Assembly (NCBI GenBank): GCA_021777365.1
Contig: JAJYDP010000082.1
Coordinates: 1-12,173, forward strand
Source: Chloroflexota bacterium
GTDB taxonomy: Bacteria > Chloroflexota > Limnocylindria > Limnocylindrales > CSP1-4
Direction of reading: 5' to 3'
DNA length: 12,173 bases
The position numbers and the translations under genes were made by a program. Below are positions 1 to 6,462 of this stretch, in pieces. The notes under the pieces are model-generated. The model was not told where the DNA came from, ran no database searches, and was given only the letters and a program-made list of their open reading frames with translations. Each line of letters opens with the position of its first letter. The first letter of the stretch is position 1.

Positions 1-920
1 TCACCTGGCTGCCCCCCTATCGCCGGAACGTCAACACGGTCTTCCAGAACTACGCGCTCTTCCCCCACCTCTCGATCTACGAGAACGTCGCCTTCGGGCT
101 GCGGCGGCGCCGGGTCCCGGACCGGGAGATCCGCAACCGCGTGACCGAGATGCTCCAGCTGGTCGAGCTCCCGGGGTACGAGAAGCGCCGCCCGAGCCAG
201 CTCTCCGGCGGCCAGGCGCAGCGCGTCGCGCTGGCCCGGGCGCTCATCAACCGCCCCGCCGTGCTGCTCCTCGACGAGCCTCTGGGCGCCCTGGACCTGA
301 AGCTGCGCAAGCAGATGCAGGTGGAGCTCAAGCGCATCCAGCAGGAGGTGGGGATCACCTTCATCTACGTGACCCACGACCAGGAAGAGGCGATGACGAT
401 GTCCGACCGCATCGCCGTGATGAGCGCCGGCCACTACGAGCAGCTGGGCACCCCCGAGGAGCTGTACGAGCGGCCCACCACCCGGTTCGTCGCCGGGTTC
501 CTCGGGGTGAGCAACATGCTCAGGGCGACGCGGCTCGGGGAGGATGGCGCGTACGCGCTGGTCGAGGTGGTCGGCGGGAGCCGCGTCCGGGTGCCACGCG
601 ACCGGTTCGACGGGCGGGTCGAGGTGGAGGTCGGGGTGCGCCCCGAGAAGATCCGGATGCTGGCGTCCGACGCCGAGGTCCCTGCACAGCTGAACCGGCT
701 CCCGGGCCGGGTCGCGCACGCGAGCTACATGGGCGTCAGCACCCAGTACATCGTCCAGGTGGCCGACCAGGCCGACCTGACCGTCTACGAGCAGAACGTG
801 GAGCGGACCGTGGAGGGGTCGATCCACCGGCAGGGCGAGGCGGTGACGCTCGCCTGGATGCCGGAGCACACGTTCGTCATCCGCGACGCCGGTGCCGCGA
901 CCGGCGCCGAACCGGACTAG
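1..920 (+). CDS. potA: Polyamine ABC transporter ATP-binding protein, PotA-like (5' partial)
   Basis: This is the ATPase subunit of an ABC importer, probably for spermidine/putrescine; it sits on the cytoplasmic face and powers PotBC. The frame is open from base 3 to the TAG at 918-920, giving 305 visible residues. About 60-70 N-terminal residues, including Walker A, lie outside the window. Visible motifs in order are the Q-loop (VFQNYALFPH, Gln codon at 45), the ABC signature LSGGQ (201-215), Walker B LLLDEP followed by the D-loop LGALD (about 261-295), and the switch histidine in VTHDQEEA (His codon at 375). The C-terminal part (about nt 500-900) matches a TOBE-type substrate or regulatory domain, with 'VGVRPEKIRM'. 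The first in-frame ATG, at 141, is internal and not the start. The gene is followed after 40 nt by the binding-protein gene on the same strand. The family is certain; the polyamine substrate is inferred from the neighbours. Confidence 0.93.
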   Translation, partial: TWLPPYRRNVNTVFQNYALFPHLSIYENVAFGLRRRRVPDREIRNRVTEMLQLVELPGYEKRRPSQLSGGQAQRVALARALINRPAVLLLDEPLGALDLKLRKQMQVELKRIQQEVGITFIYVTHDQEEAMTMSDRIAVMSAGHYEQLGTPEELYERPTTRFVAGFLGVSNMLRATRLGEDGAYALVEVVGGSRVRVPRDRFDGRVEVEVGVRPEKIRMLASDAEVPAQLNRLPGRVAHASYMGVSTQYIVQVADQADLTVYEQNVERTVEGSIHRQGEAVTLAWMPEHTFVIRDAGAATGAEPD

Positions 921-942
921 CGGGGCTATCGCCAGCACCATC

Positions 943-954
943 GAGGAGGAGGAG
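943..954 (+). promoter_or_regulatory. Ribosome binding site that sets the potD start
   Basis: A repeated GAGGAGGAGGAG tract ends 6 nt before the ATG at 961. It favours this start over an upstream in-frame ATG at 892, which would overlap the end of potA and put about 23 residues ahead of the twin-arginine signal. The extended purine tract suggests strong initiation, as expected for an abundant binding protein. Confidence 0.8.
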
Positions 955-960
955 TACGCG

Positions 961-2247
961 ATGGGACTCATGGGCGACGACGAGACCGGGGACGTCTGGC
1001 AGGCGCCGATCTCGCGGCGCAACCTGCTGAAGCGCGGTGGCGCCGTTGCCGGCCTGGCCGGCGTGGGCGCCTTCCTGGCCGCCTGTTCCGGCAGCAGCGC
1101 GACCCCGGCACCGTCGCAGGCGGCTGCCGCGACCGCCGCGGCGAGCGCCGCCGGGGTGGCCTCCGTGGCGCCGTCCGCGGCCCCCACCCAGGAGGTCCCC
1201 AGCGAGGGGCCGATGGGCAACATCCTCAACTTCGCCAACTGGCCCGCGTACATCGACGTCGCCACCAGCGGCCCGGACAACGGCAAGTCGCCCACCCTCC
1301 TGGAGTTCACCAAGGCCACCGGGGTCAAGGTCAACTACCAGGAGAAGATCGACGACAACAACACCTTCGTCGCCACCATCCGCGACCAGATGAAGGCGGG
1401 GCTGGACACCGGGTGGGACCTGATGGTGCTCACCGACTGGATGGCAGCCCGGCTCATCAGCCTGGGCTGGATCTCGCGGATCAACCAGGCCAACGTCCCC
1501 AACTGCCAGGCGAACCTGGTCGATTCGATGCGCAACCTGCCGTGGGACCCCGGGAACGATTACCACTACCCCTGGCAGATGGGCATGACCGGGGTCGGCT
1601 ACAGCAAGAAGTCGGTGGCGGCCGCCGGGATGCAGCCCCTGACCAAGATCGCCGATCTCTGGAACGGCAAGCTGGCCGGCCACGTCACGTTCCTGACCGA
1701 GATGCGCGACACGTTCGGCCTGGGCGCCCTCAAGCTGGGGATCGATCCGGTCACGATCACGCTCGACCAGGTGAACCAGATCGTGAACGACATGCAGCCG
1801 CTGGTCTCCCAGGGGCTGCGCTTCACGGGCAACTCCTACCTGCAGGACTTCGCCAATGGCAAGGTGTGGGCCGCCATGGTGTGGTCCGGCGACCTCGCCT
1901 CGTCCGGCAGCGCGGACGACGTCTTCATCTTCCCCGACGAAGGCGTCATGGTCTGGTCCGACAACATGCTGATCCCCAGGGGGGCGCAGCACCAGCGGGC
2001 CGCCGAGGCGATGATGAACTGGGTCTACCAGCCGAACATCGCCGCGCAGATCGAGGACTTCGTCTACTACGTCTGCCCGGTGAAGGGCGCGGACGCGGAG
2101 ATCAAGAAGCTCGATCCGCCGGCGGCGAGCAATCCCCTGATCTTCCCGACCCCGGCGATCGTGGCCAAGCAGCACGCGTTCAAGACCCTGTCGCAGGACG
2201 AGGACACGGCGTTCAACAACGCGTTCAACACCCTGATGGGCTCCTGA
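961..2247 (+). CDS. potD: Polyamine ABC transporter substrate-binding lipoprotein, PotD-like, Tat-exported
   Basis: This 428-residue extracytoplasmic binding protein is predicted to capture a polyamine and deliver it to the PotBC permease. The N-terminus carries a twin-arginine motif, SRRNLLK (residues 18-24), then a hydrophobic stretch and a lipobox LAAC with Cys42. It is therefore likely exported folded by Tat and lipid-anchored. Residues about 47-82 form an Ala/Pro/Ser linker. The periplasmic-binding fold begins at about residue 88 with 'NFANWPAYID'; Trp94 and Tyr97 resemble the polyamine-contacting W-x-x-Y of the PotD family. 'VWSGD' (Trp308-Asp311) looks like the second ligand-contact motif with an acidic residue for an amine. 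The gene lies between the ATPase and permease genes. The exact ligand (putrescine, spermidine or another amine) cannot be read from sequence. Confidence 0.92.
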   Translation: MGLMGDDETGDVWQAPISRRNLLKRGGAVAGLAGVGAFLAACSGSSATPAPSQAAAATAAASAAGVASVAPSAAPTQEVPSEGPMGNILNFANWPAYIDVATSGPDNGKSPTLLEFTKATGVKVNYQEKIDDNNTFVATIRDQMKAGLDTGWDLMVLTDWMAARLISLGWISRINQANVPNCQANLVDSMRNLPWDPGNDYHYPWQMGMTGVGYSKKSVAAAGMQPLTKIADLWNGKLAGHVTFLTEMRDTFGLGALKLGIDPVTITLDQVNQIVNDMQPLVSQGLRFTGNSYLQDFANGKVWAAMVWSGDLASSGSADDVFIFPDEGVMVWSDNMLIPRGAQHQRAAEAMMNWVYQPNIAAQIEDFVYYVCPVKGADAEIKKLDPPAASNPLIFPTPAIVAKQHAFKTLSQDEDTAFNNAFNTLMGS

Positions 2248-2262
2248 GCGACCTCTCCGCTG

Positions 2263-2292
2263 CCGGGCCGCCGTCGAGGGGCGGCGGCCCGG
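2263..2292 (+). terminator. Intercistronic hairpin between potD and potB
   Basis: This is a perfect 11-bp GC-rich inverted repeat: the left arm CCGGGCCGCCG (2263-2273) pairs with CGGCGGCCCGG (2282-2292) around an 8-nt loop. It begins 15 nt after the potD stop and ends before the potB ribosome binding site. There is no T-tract. It may be a partial terminator or a 3'-end mRNA stabiliser that keeps binding-protein mRNA in excess. This is the only sizeable gap inside the operon after potD. Confidence 0.7.
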
Positions 2293-2320
2293 TGACGCGC
2301 ATCCGGGAGGGAACCGCCCC

Positions 2321-3346
2321 GTGAACCGAACCCGCCACTCCATGCGGCGCATGCTGGCGCCGTACGTGCTGCTCGCGCCGGGCCTGCTCTGGCTGATCGT
2401 CTTCTTCGTGCTGCCGACCATCCAGATGTTCCTGTACTCGGTTTCGACGGGCAGCGTCGACTTCGGCTACCGGCTCACCTGGTCCTTCGACGCGTTCACG
2501 ATCATCCCGAAGCAGTTCTCGCGCCAGTTCGCCAACTCGCTGATCTACGGCACGCTCGCGACCATCATCACGTTCCTGATCTCCTACCCGCTCGCCTACT
2601 TCATCGCGTTCCGGGGCGGCCGCTACAAGAACCTGGTCCTCTTCCTGGTCATCGCGCCGTTCTTCACCAGCTTCCTGATCCGGACGATCTCCTGGCAGAT
2701 CATCCTGGGCAACAACGGCCCCGTGATCGGCCTCATGCACGCCGTCGACATCTTCCGGGCGGTGCCCGAGAACTTCACCTTCATGGGCGAGCCCGTGGCG
2801 GTGGTCTCGGGGCTCGTCTACAACTTCCTCCCCTTCATGACCCTGCCGCTCTACGTGGCGCTCGAGCGGATCGACATCCGCCTGATCGAGGCGGCCCAGG
2901 ATCTCTACGCGGGGCCCTGGCGACCGCGCGGGTGGCTCTACGGCGCCGTCGGCGGGGCGATCCTGGGCGGGTTCATCGGCTTCGGGATCGACTGGGACAT
3001 CCCGATCTTCGCCCTCGTCGGCGCGGTCCTCGGCACGATCATCCTGGGGGTCTTCGTCTCGGAGTCATTCCTCCGGGTGACCTTCCCCCTCTCGCTGCCG
3101 GGCGTGTTCGCGGGATCCCTCCTCACCTTCATCCCCGCCCTCGGCGACTACGTGAACGCCACGCTGCTGGGCAGCCCCAAGACGCAGATGATCGGCAACG
3201 TGATCCAGGCCCGATTCCTGGAATCAAACGACTACCCGATCGCGTCGGCGCTCTCGATCGTGCTGATGGTGGGGATCATCGTGGCGGTCATGCTCTACGC
3301 GCGGATGCTGGGCACCGAGGACCTCAGCGGAGGGGCAATGCTGTGA
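2321..3346 (+). CDS. potB: Polyamine ABC transporter permease, PotB-like, with an insertion in the EAA loop
   Basis: This 341-residue membrane permease is predicted to form the import channel with PotC. The start is GTG, with GGGAGG at 2305-2310 about 10 nt upstream. Membrane segments are visible at about residues 14-34, 73-95, 103-123 and 158-181, near 260-275 and at 308-328. The family hallmarks 'GLVYNFLPFMTLPLY' and 'FIPALGDYVNATLLG' are present. The cytoplasmic EAA motif, which docks onto the ATPase, starts normally (EAAQDLYAGPW, 190-200) but its second half (FLRVTFPLSLPGV) resumes only at 250. About 49 extra residues lie between, containing two glycine-rich hydrophobic stretches (about 205-223 and 228-247). 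The protein is about 55 residues longer than typical PotB proteins (around 275-285). The frame is intact and base composition is like its neighbours, so this looks like a real insertion. The last 4 nt overlap the potC start. Confidence 0.9.
   Translation: MNRTRHSMRRMLAPYVLLAPGLLWLIVFFVLPTIQMFLYSVSTGSVDFGYRLTWSFDAFTIIPKQFSRQFANSLIYGTLATIITFLISYPLAYFIAFRGGRYKNLVLFLVIAPFFTSFLIRTISWQIILGNNGPVIGLMHAVDIFRAVPENFTFMGEPVAVVSGLVYNFLPFMTLPLYVALERIDIRLIEAAQDLYAGPWRPRGWLYGAVGGAILGGFIGFGIDWDIPIFALVGAVLGTIILGVFVSESFLRVTFPLSLPGVFAGSLLTFIPALGDYVNATLLGSPKTQMIGNVIQARFLESNDYPIASALSIVLMVGIIVAVMLYARMLGTEDLSGGAML
2921..3067 (+). other. In-frame insertion encoding a putative two-helix membrane hairpin inside PotB
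   Basis: Residues 201-249 of the PotB-like protein have no counterpart in a standard EAA loop. They contain two Gly/Ala-rich hydrophobic segments joined by a short acidic turn (IDWDIP). The two segments resemble each other: both begin GAV and show G-A-V-x-G-x-I spacing, at residues 208 and 234. This hints at an internal duplication with a 26-residue period. Boundaries are estimated from where the EAA motif stops and resumes and could shift by a few codons. Confidence 0.65.
3329..3335 (+). promoter_or_regulatory. Ribosome binding site for potC, inside the end of potB
   Basis: GGAGGGG lies within the last potB codons, 7 nt before the GTG at 3343. It decides the potC start: the frame is open far upstream (from about 2932), but those codons shadow potB. 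The GTGA overlap of start and stop implies translational coupling. Confidence 0.75.
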
Positions 3347-4224
3347 CCGCCATCGCCCGGGACCTGGCCCCTGCCCGCCCCCGGCCGGGGGCCCGCCAGC
3401 GGCTCGCCGCGTGGGTGGACCGCTGGGGGCTCGCCGTCTACACGGTGGCCGCCGTCGCGTACCTGCTGATGCCGATCGCGGTGATGATCGCCTTCAGCTT
3501 CAACGAGCAGGTGGGCAAGTTCAACTACCAGTGGCACGCCTTCTCGCTGGCGGCCTGGCTGAACCCCTTCGGCCGCCCGGGCATGGAGTCGGCGATCATC
3601 ACCAGCCTGCAGATCGCCTTCATCTCGACGCTGGTGGCGACCGCGCTGGGCACGCTGATCGCGGTCTCACTCACGCGCTACCAGTTCCCCGGTCGCTCCG
3701 CCACGAACCTCTTCATCTTCCTGCCGATGGCGACCCCCGAGATCGTGATGGGGGCGAGCCTCCTGACACTCTTCGTCAACACCGCGCAGGCGCCCTTCGA
3801 CGCGATCATCCCGAAGGGGCTCCTCTTCCCGCTCGGCTTCAACACGATCCTGATCGCCCACATCATGTTCAACATCAGCTACGTCGTGGTCACCGTGAAG
3901 GCGCGCATGGCGGGGTTCGACCGGCGCCTGGAAGAGGCCGCCATGGACCTGGGGGCGAACGAGTGGACGACCTTCTGGCGCGTCACGTTCCCCCTGATCT
4001 TCCCGGGGATCCTGGCGGCGGCGCTGCTGGCCTTCTCGCTCTCCATCGACGACTTCGTGGTCACCAACTTCACGTCCGGCCTCACCAACACGTTCCCGAT
4101 CTGGGTGTGGGGATCGATCCGGAACTCGCTCCCCGTCCAGATCAACGTCGTCGGCACCATGATCTTCGGCGCCGCGGTGCTGCTGGTGCTCGGATCCACG
4201 CTGCTGCAGCGACGGGGCCACTAG
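3343..4224 (+). CDS. potC: Polyamine ABC transporter permease, PotC-like
   Basis: This 293-residue second permease subunit pairs with PotB in the cytoplasmic membrane. It starts at a GTG overlapping the potB stop as GTGA, behind GGAGGGG. The N-terminus has a basic, proline-rich cytosolic leader of about 30 residues. The first membrane segment follows (AVYTVAAVAYLLMPIAVMIA) with the PotC-typical 'FSFNEQ'. Further segments and a canonical unsplit EAA motif follow (EAAMDLGANEWTTFWRVTFP, from residue 198), then PGILAAALLAFSLSIDDFVVTNF, which is characteristic of PotC. Length is close to the family norm of about 260-290. Because its EAA loop is normal, it is an internal control for the odd loop in PotB. 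The next gene starts 10 nt after the stop. Confidence 0.93.
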   Translation: MTAIARDLAPARPRPGARQRLAAWVDRWGLAVYTVAAVAYLLMPIAVMIAFSFNEQVGKFNYQWHAFSLAAWLNPFGRPGMESAIITSLQIAFISTLVATALGTLIAVSLTRYQFPGRSATNLFIFLPMATPEIVMGASLLTLFVNTAQAPFDAIIPKGLLFPLGFNTILIAHIMFNISYVVVTVKARMAGFDRRLEEAAMDLGANEWTTFWRVTFPLIFPGILAAALLAFSLSIDDFVVTNFTSGLTNTFPIWVWGSIRNSLPVQINVVGTMIFGAAVLLVLGSTLLQRRGH

Positions 4225-4234
4225 GGATCGCGCC

Positions 4235-5071
4235 GTGGCCCGTTCCGACGCGAATCCCTCCCGGCAGGCCACGGGCGGCTACCTGCGCATCGCCGAGGCG
4301 GCGGCCATGGTCGGCGCCAGTCCGTCGCGCCTCCGCCAGTGGGAACGCGAGGGCCTGATCCGTCCATCCCGCGGACCCGGCGGCCAGCGGCGCTACGCGC
4401 CGCGCGACGTCGATCTTGCCCGCGAGGTGGCCCGGCTCCGCGCCGAGCGCCTGAACGCCCCGGCGATCCGTCGGCTGCTGACCGCGGCCGACGGCCCGGC
4501 ATGGGACGGGCATGCGCATCACCCACCGACCGAGCGCATGGGCGCACGACTCCGGGAGATCCGACTCGGGCGGGGCCTCACCCTGCACGACGCCGCCGCC
4601 AGGACGGGCCTCTCGGCGAGCTTCATCTCGTCGTTCGAGCGCGGCCTCTCCGGCGCCTCGCTGGCCGCCCTCCAGCGGCTGACCGCCGCCTGCGGCACCA
4701 CGGTGTCCGAGCTGACCCGCGAGGACCCCCCGACCGCCGGCCGCGTGGTGCGGGCCGGGGAGCGGCGCGTGGTGGAGCTGGGCGGGCCCGCCATCCGCAT
4801 GGAGGACCTGTCGAACGCGCCGACCGCCCTGGAGGGGCAGCTCTTCGTGCTGGCCGCCGGAGCCCGCAGCAACGGCTGGTACGCCCACCCCGGGGAGGAA
4901 CTGATGTTCGTGCTGGCCGGGCGCCTGGGCGTCTGGCTGGGCGACCAGGAGTACTACGAGCTCGCGGAGGGGGACTCGCTCACCTTCCCCTCGACGCTGT
5001 CGCACCGCTTCCGGGCGCTCGCCGCATCCGAGACCAGGCTCATCTGGGTCAACACGCCACCGACCTTCTGA
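4235..5071 (+). CDS. Transcriptional regulator: MerR-type HTH + XRE-type HTH + cupin sensor
   Basis: This 278-residue predicted DNA-binding regulator starts at GTG, with AGGGA (4223-4227) 7 nt upstream. Three domains are visible. The first is a MerR-like winged HTH (about 16-83), with 'YLRIAEAAAMVGASPSRLRQ', 'REGLIRPSRGPGGQRRY' and a following helix. The second is an XRE/Cro-type HTH (about 102-160), with 'LREIRLGRGLTLHDAAARTG' and 'SFISSFERG'. The third is a C-terminal cupin (about 200-275), with HPGEELMFVLAG (His218, Glu221/222, Gly229) and GDSLTFPSTLSHRF (His257). XRE-cupin proteins such as PuuR control putrescine use, so an amine or a breakdown product is a reasonable ligand here. The added MerR-type domain is unusual. 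The gene lies between the permease and aminotransferase genes and is probably co-transcribed with them. The operator is not visible because the operon promoter lies left of the window. Confidence 0.88.
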   Translation: MARSDANPSRQATGGYLRIAEAAAMVGASPSRLRQWEREGLIRPSRGPGGQRRYAPRDVDLAREVARLRAERLNAPAIRRLLTAADGPAWDGHAHHPPTERMGARLREIRLGRGLTLHDAAARTGLSASFISSFERGLSGASLAALQRLTAACGTTVSELTREDPPTAGRVVRAGERRVVELGGPAIRMEDLSNAPTALEGQLFVLAAGARSNGWYAHPGEELMFVLAGRLGVWLGDQEYYELAEGDSLTFPSTLSHRFRALAASETRLIWVNTPPTF

Positions 5072-5081
5072 GGAGGCAATC

Positions 5082-6395
5082 GTGACCGAGGCAACAAGGA
5101 TCGCCGCCACGCCGCTCGATCGCTCGGTGATCCCCGCCGTCTGGTCCCGCTACACCGACCTGGTCGTGGACCGGGGCGAGGGGTCCTGGCTGATCACCAC
5201 CGACGGCGAGCGGTACCTCGACTACAGCTCGGGGATCGGGGTCACCAACACCGGGCACGCCCATCCCCGCGTGGTGGCGGCCATCCAGGCCCAGGCCGCC
5301 AAGCTGCTCCACGGCCAGCAGAACATCGTCTACCACGAGCCGGGGCTGCGGCTGCACGAGCGGTTGCGCCACGTGCTGCCGGGCGACGACTGGCAGGCCT
5401 TCCTGGCCAACTCCGGGGCGGAAGCGGTGGAGGCGGCGGTGAAGCTGGCACGGGCCGCCACCGGCCGGCCGGCGATCGTCGCGTTCCGCGGCGGCTTCCA
5501 CGGGCGGACCGCCCAGGCGATGGCGCTCACCACCTCCCGGGTCACGGTGCGCGGCGACTTCGAGCCGCTGCCCGGTTCCGTGTACCACGCGCCCTACCCC
5601 TACTGCTACCGCGCCACCGGCGGCCCGCACGACCCGGCGGCGTGCACCTGCGACTGGGAGGCGCAGCTCGAGACGCTCTTCGCCCAGGTGGTGGCACCGT
5701 CCAGGGTCGCCGCCTTCGTCGTGGAGCCGGTCCTGGGCGAGGGGGGCTACGTGGTGCCGCCGCGTGGCTTCCTGCCGCGGCTGCGCGAGATCGCCACGCG
5801 CCATGGGATCCTGCTGGTCGTGGACGAGGTCCAGACCGGCTTTGGACGGACCGGCCAGCTCTTCGCCGTGCGGCACGTGGACGTGGCGCCGGACATCATG
5901 ATCGTGGCCAAGGGGATCGCCTCCGGGCTGCCGCTGGGCGGGATCGTGGCCCGCCGCGACCTGATCGCCCGCTGGGCGCCGGGGGCCCACGGCGGCACCT
6001 ACGGCGGGAACGCGGTCGCCTGCGCCGCCGCCAACGCCACGCTCGACGTGATCGAGAGCCAGGGGCTGGTCGAGAACGCCCGCGAGCGCGGCAGCCAGCT
6101 GCTCGACGGGCTCGCGGCGGTCCGCCCGCGGTTCCCCCGGCTGGGCGACCTGCGCGGGCTGGGCCTCATGGTGGGACTCGAGTTCGTGCGCGCCGACGGC
6201 GACGATCCGCGCGCACCCGATCCGGACCTGGCCAGGCGCGTCATCGCGGCGGCGCTCGAGCGCCACCTCATCGTGCTGTCGGCGGGGAGCTGGGGCCAGG
6301 TGGTGCGGCTCATCCCGCCACTGGTGACCACGTCCCGGGAGGTCGACCACGCGGTCGCGGTGCTCACCGAATCGATGGAGGTCGCGGGGGCGTAG
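5082..6395 (+). CDS. Class III PLP aminotransferase (GABA/putrescine-type)
   Basis: This 437-residue cytosolic aminotransferase is predicted to move an amino group from an omega-amine (4-aminobutyrate, putrescine or similar) to an oxo-acid. It starts at GTG 5 nt after AGGAGG (5071-5076), which itself overlaps the upstream stop. Class III hallmarks include the start of the fold 'YLDYSSGIGVTNTGHAHP', the cofactor-phosphate region 'NSGAEAVEAAVKLAR' (about 110-124), 'GFHGRT' (138-142), 'EPVLGEGG' (215-222), 'VVDEVQTGFGRTG' with Asp248, the Schiff-base lysine Lys277 in 'AKGIASGLPLGG', and 'GTYGGN' (305-310). Length matches GabT-like proteins. Three cysteines (175, 188, 190) lie in the 'PYCYR...CTC' loop. 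Placement after a polyamine importer and an XRE-cupin regulator supports a role in polyamine or GABA breakdown. No aldehyde dehydrogenase for the next step is in the window. Ornithine/acetylornithine activity cannot be excluded. Confidence 0.9.
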   Translation: MTEATRIAATPLDRSVIPAVWSRYTDLVVDRGEGSWLITTDGERYLDYSSGIGVTNTGHAHPRVVAAIQAQAAKLLHGQQNIVYHEPGLRLHERLRHVLPGDDWQAFLANSGAEAVEAAVKLARAATGRPAIVAFRGGFHGRTAQAMALTTSRVTVRGDFEPLPGSVYHAPYPYCYRATGGPHDPAACTCDWEAQLETLFAQVVAPSRVAAFVVEPVLGEGGYVVPPRGFLPRLREIATRHGILLVVDEVQTGFGRTGQLFAVRHVDVAPDIMIVAKGIASGLPLGGIVARRDLIARWAPGAHGGTYGGNAVACAAANATLDVIESQGLVENARERGSQLLDGLAAVRPRFPRLGDLRGLGLMVGLEFVRADGDDPRAPDPDLARRVIAAALERHLIVLSAGSWGQVVRLIPPLVTTSREVDHAVAVLTESMEVAGA

Positions 6396-6409
6396 GCCCC
6401 GCGACCTCC
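6377..6409 (+). terminator. Hairpin spanning the aminotransferase stop codon
   Basis: A perfect 13-bp inverted repeat (GGAGGTCGCGGGG, 6377-6389, pairs with 6397-6409) surrounds a 7-nt loop that contains the TAG stop (6393-6395). There is no T-tract. It is probably the first part of a bidirectional terminator between convergent genes. Confidence 0.75.
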
Positions 6410-6414
6410 GGGTT

Positions 6415-6440
6415 CGGCGGGTGGGATCGCCCACCCGCCG
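6415..6440. terminator. Second hairpin, bidirectional terminator candidate
   Basis: A perfect 11-bp stem (CGGCGGGTGGG, 6415-6425, with CCCACCCGCCG, 6430-6440) has a 4-nt ATCG loop. It lies in the 67-nt gap between convergent stop codons, so it can end transcription from either side. It lacks a T-tract. A short 7-bp hairpin (6464-6480), over the aldolase stop codon, follows. Confidence 0.78.
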
Positions 6441-6462
6441 CTGGTGTCTGCCGGAGCCCCGT

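Noticed and set aside
877..2421. 514-residue open frame on the minus strand opposite potD
   Set aside because: It is a shadow of the GC-rich codon pattern. It is rich in R, G, H, V and D with no recognisable domain, and it covers a clear PotD gene and part of potB.
2921..3067. PotB insert explained as a frameshift, intein or mobile element
   Set aside because: The frame is kept on both sides, permease motifs resume at once, no terminal repeats or target duplication were seen, and the segment is far too short and hydrophobic for an intein.
4142..5110. Minus-strand frame opposite the regulator
   Set aside because: It has no motif and no sensible start context. The opposite strand encodes three recognisable domains.
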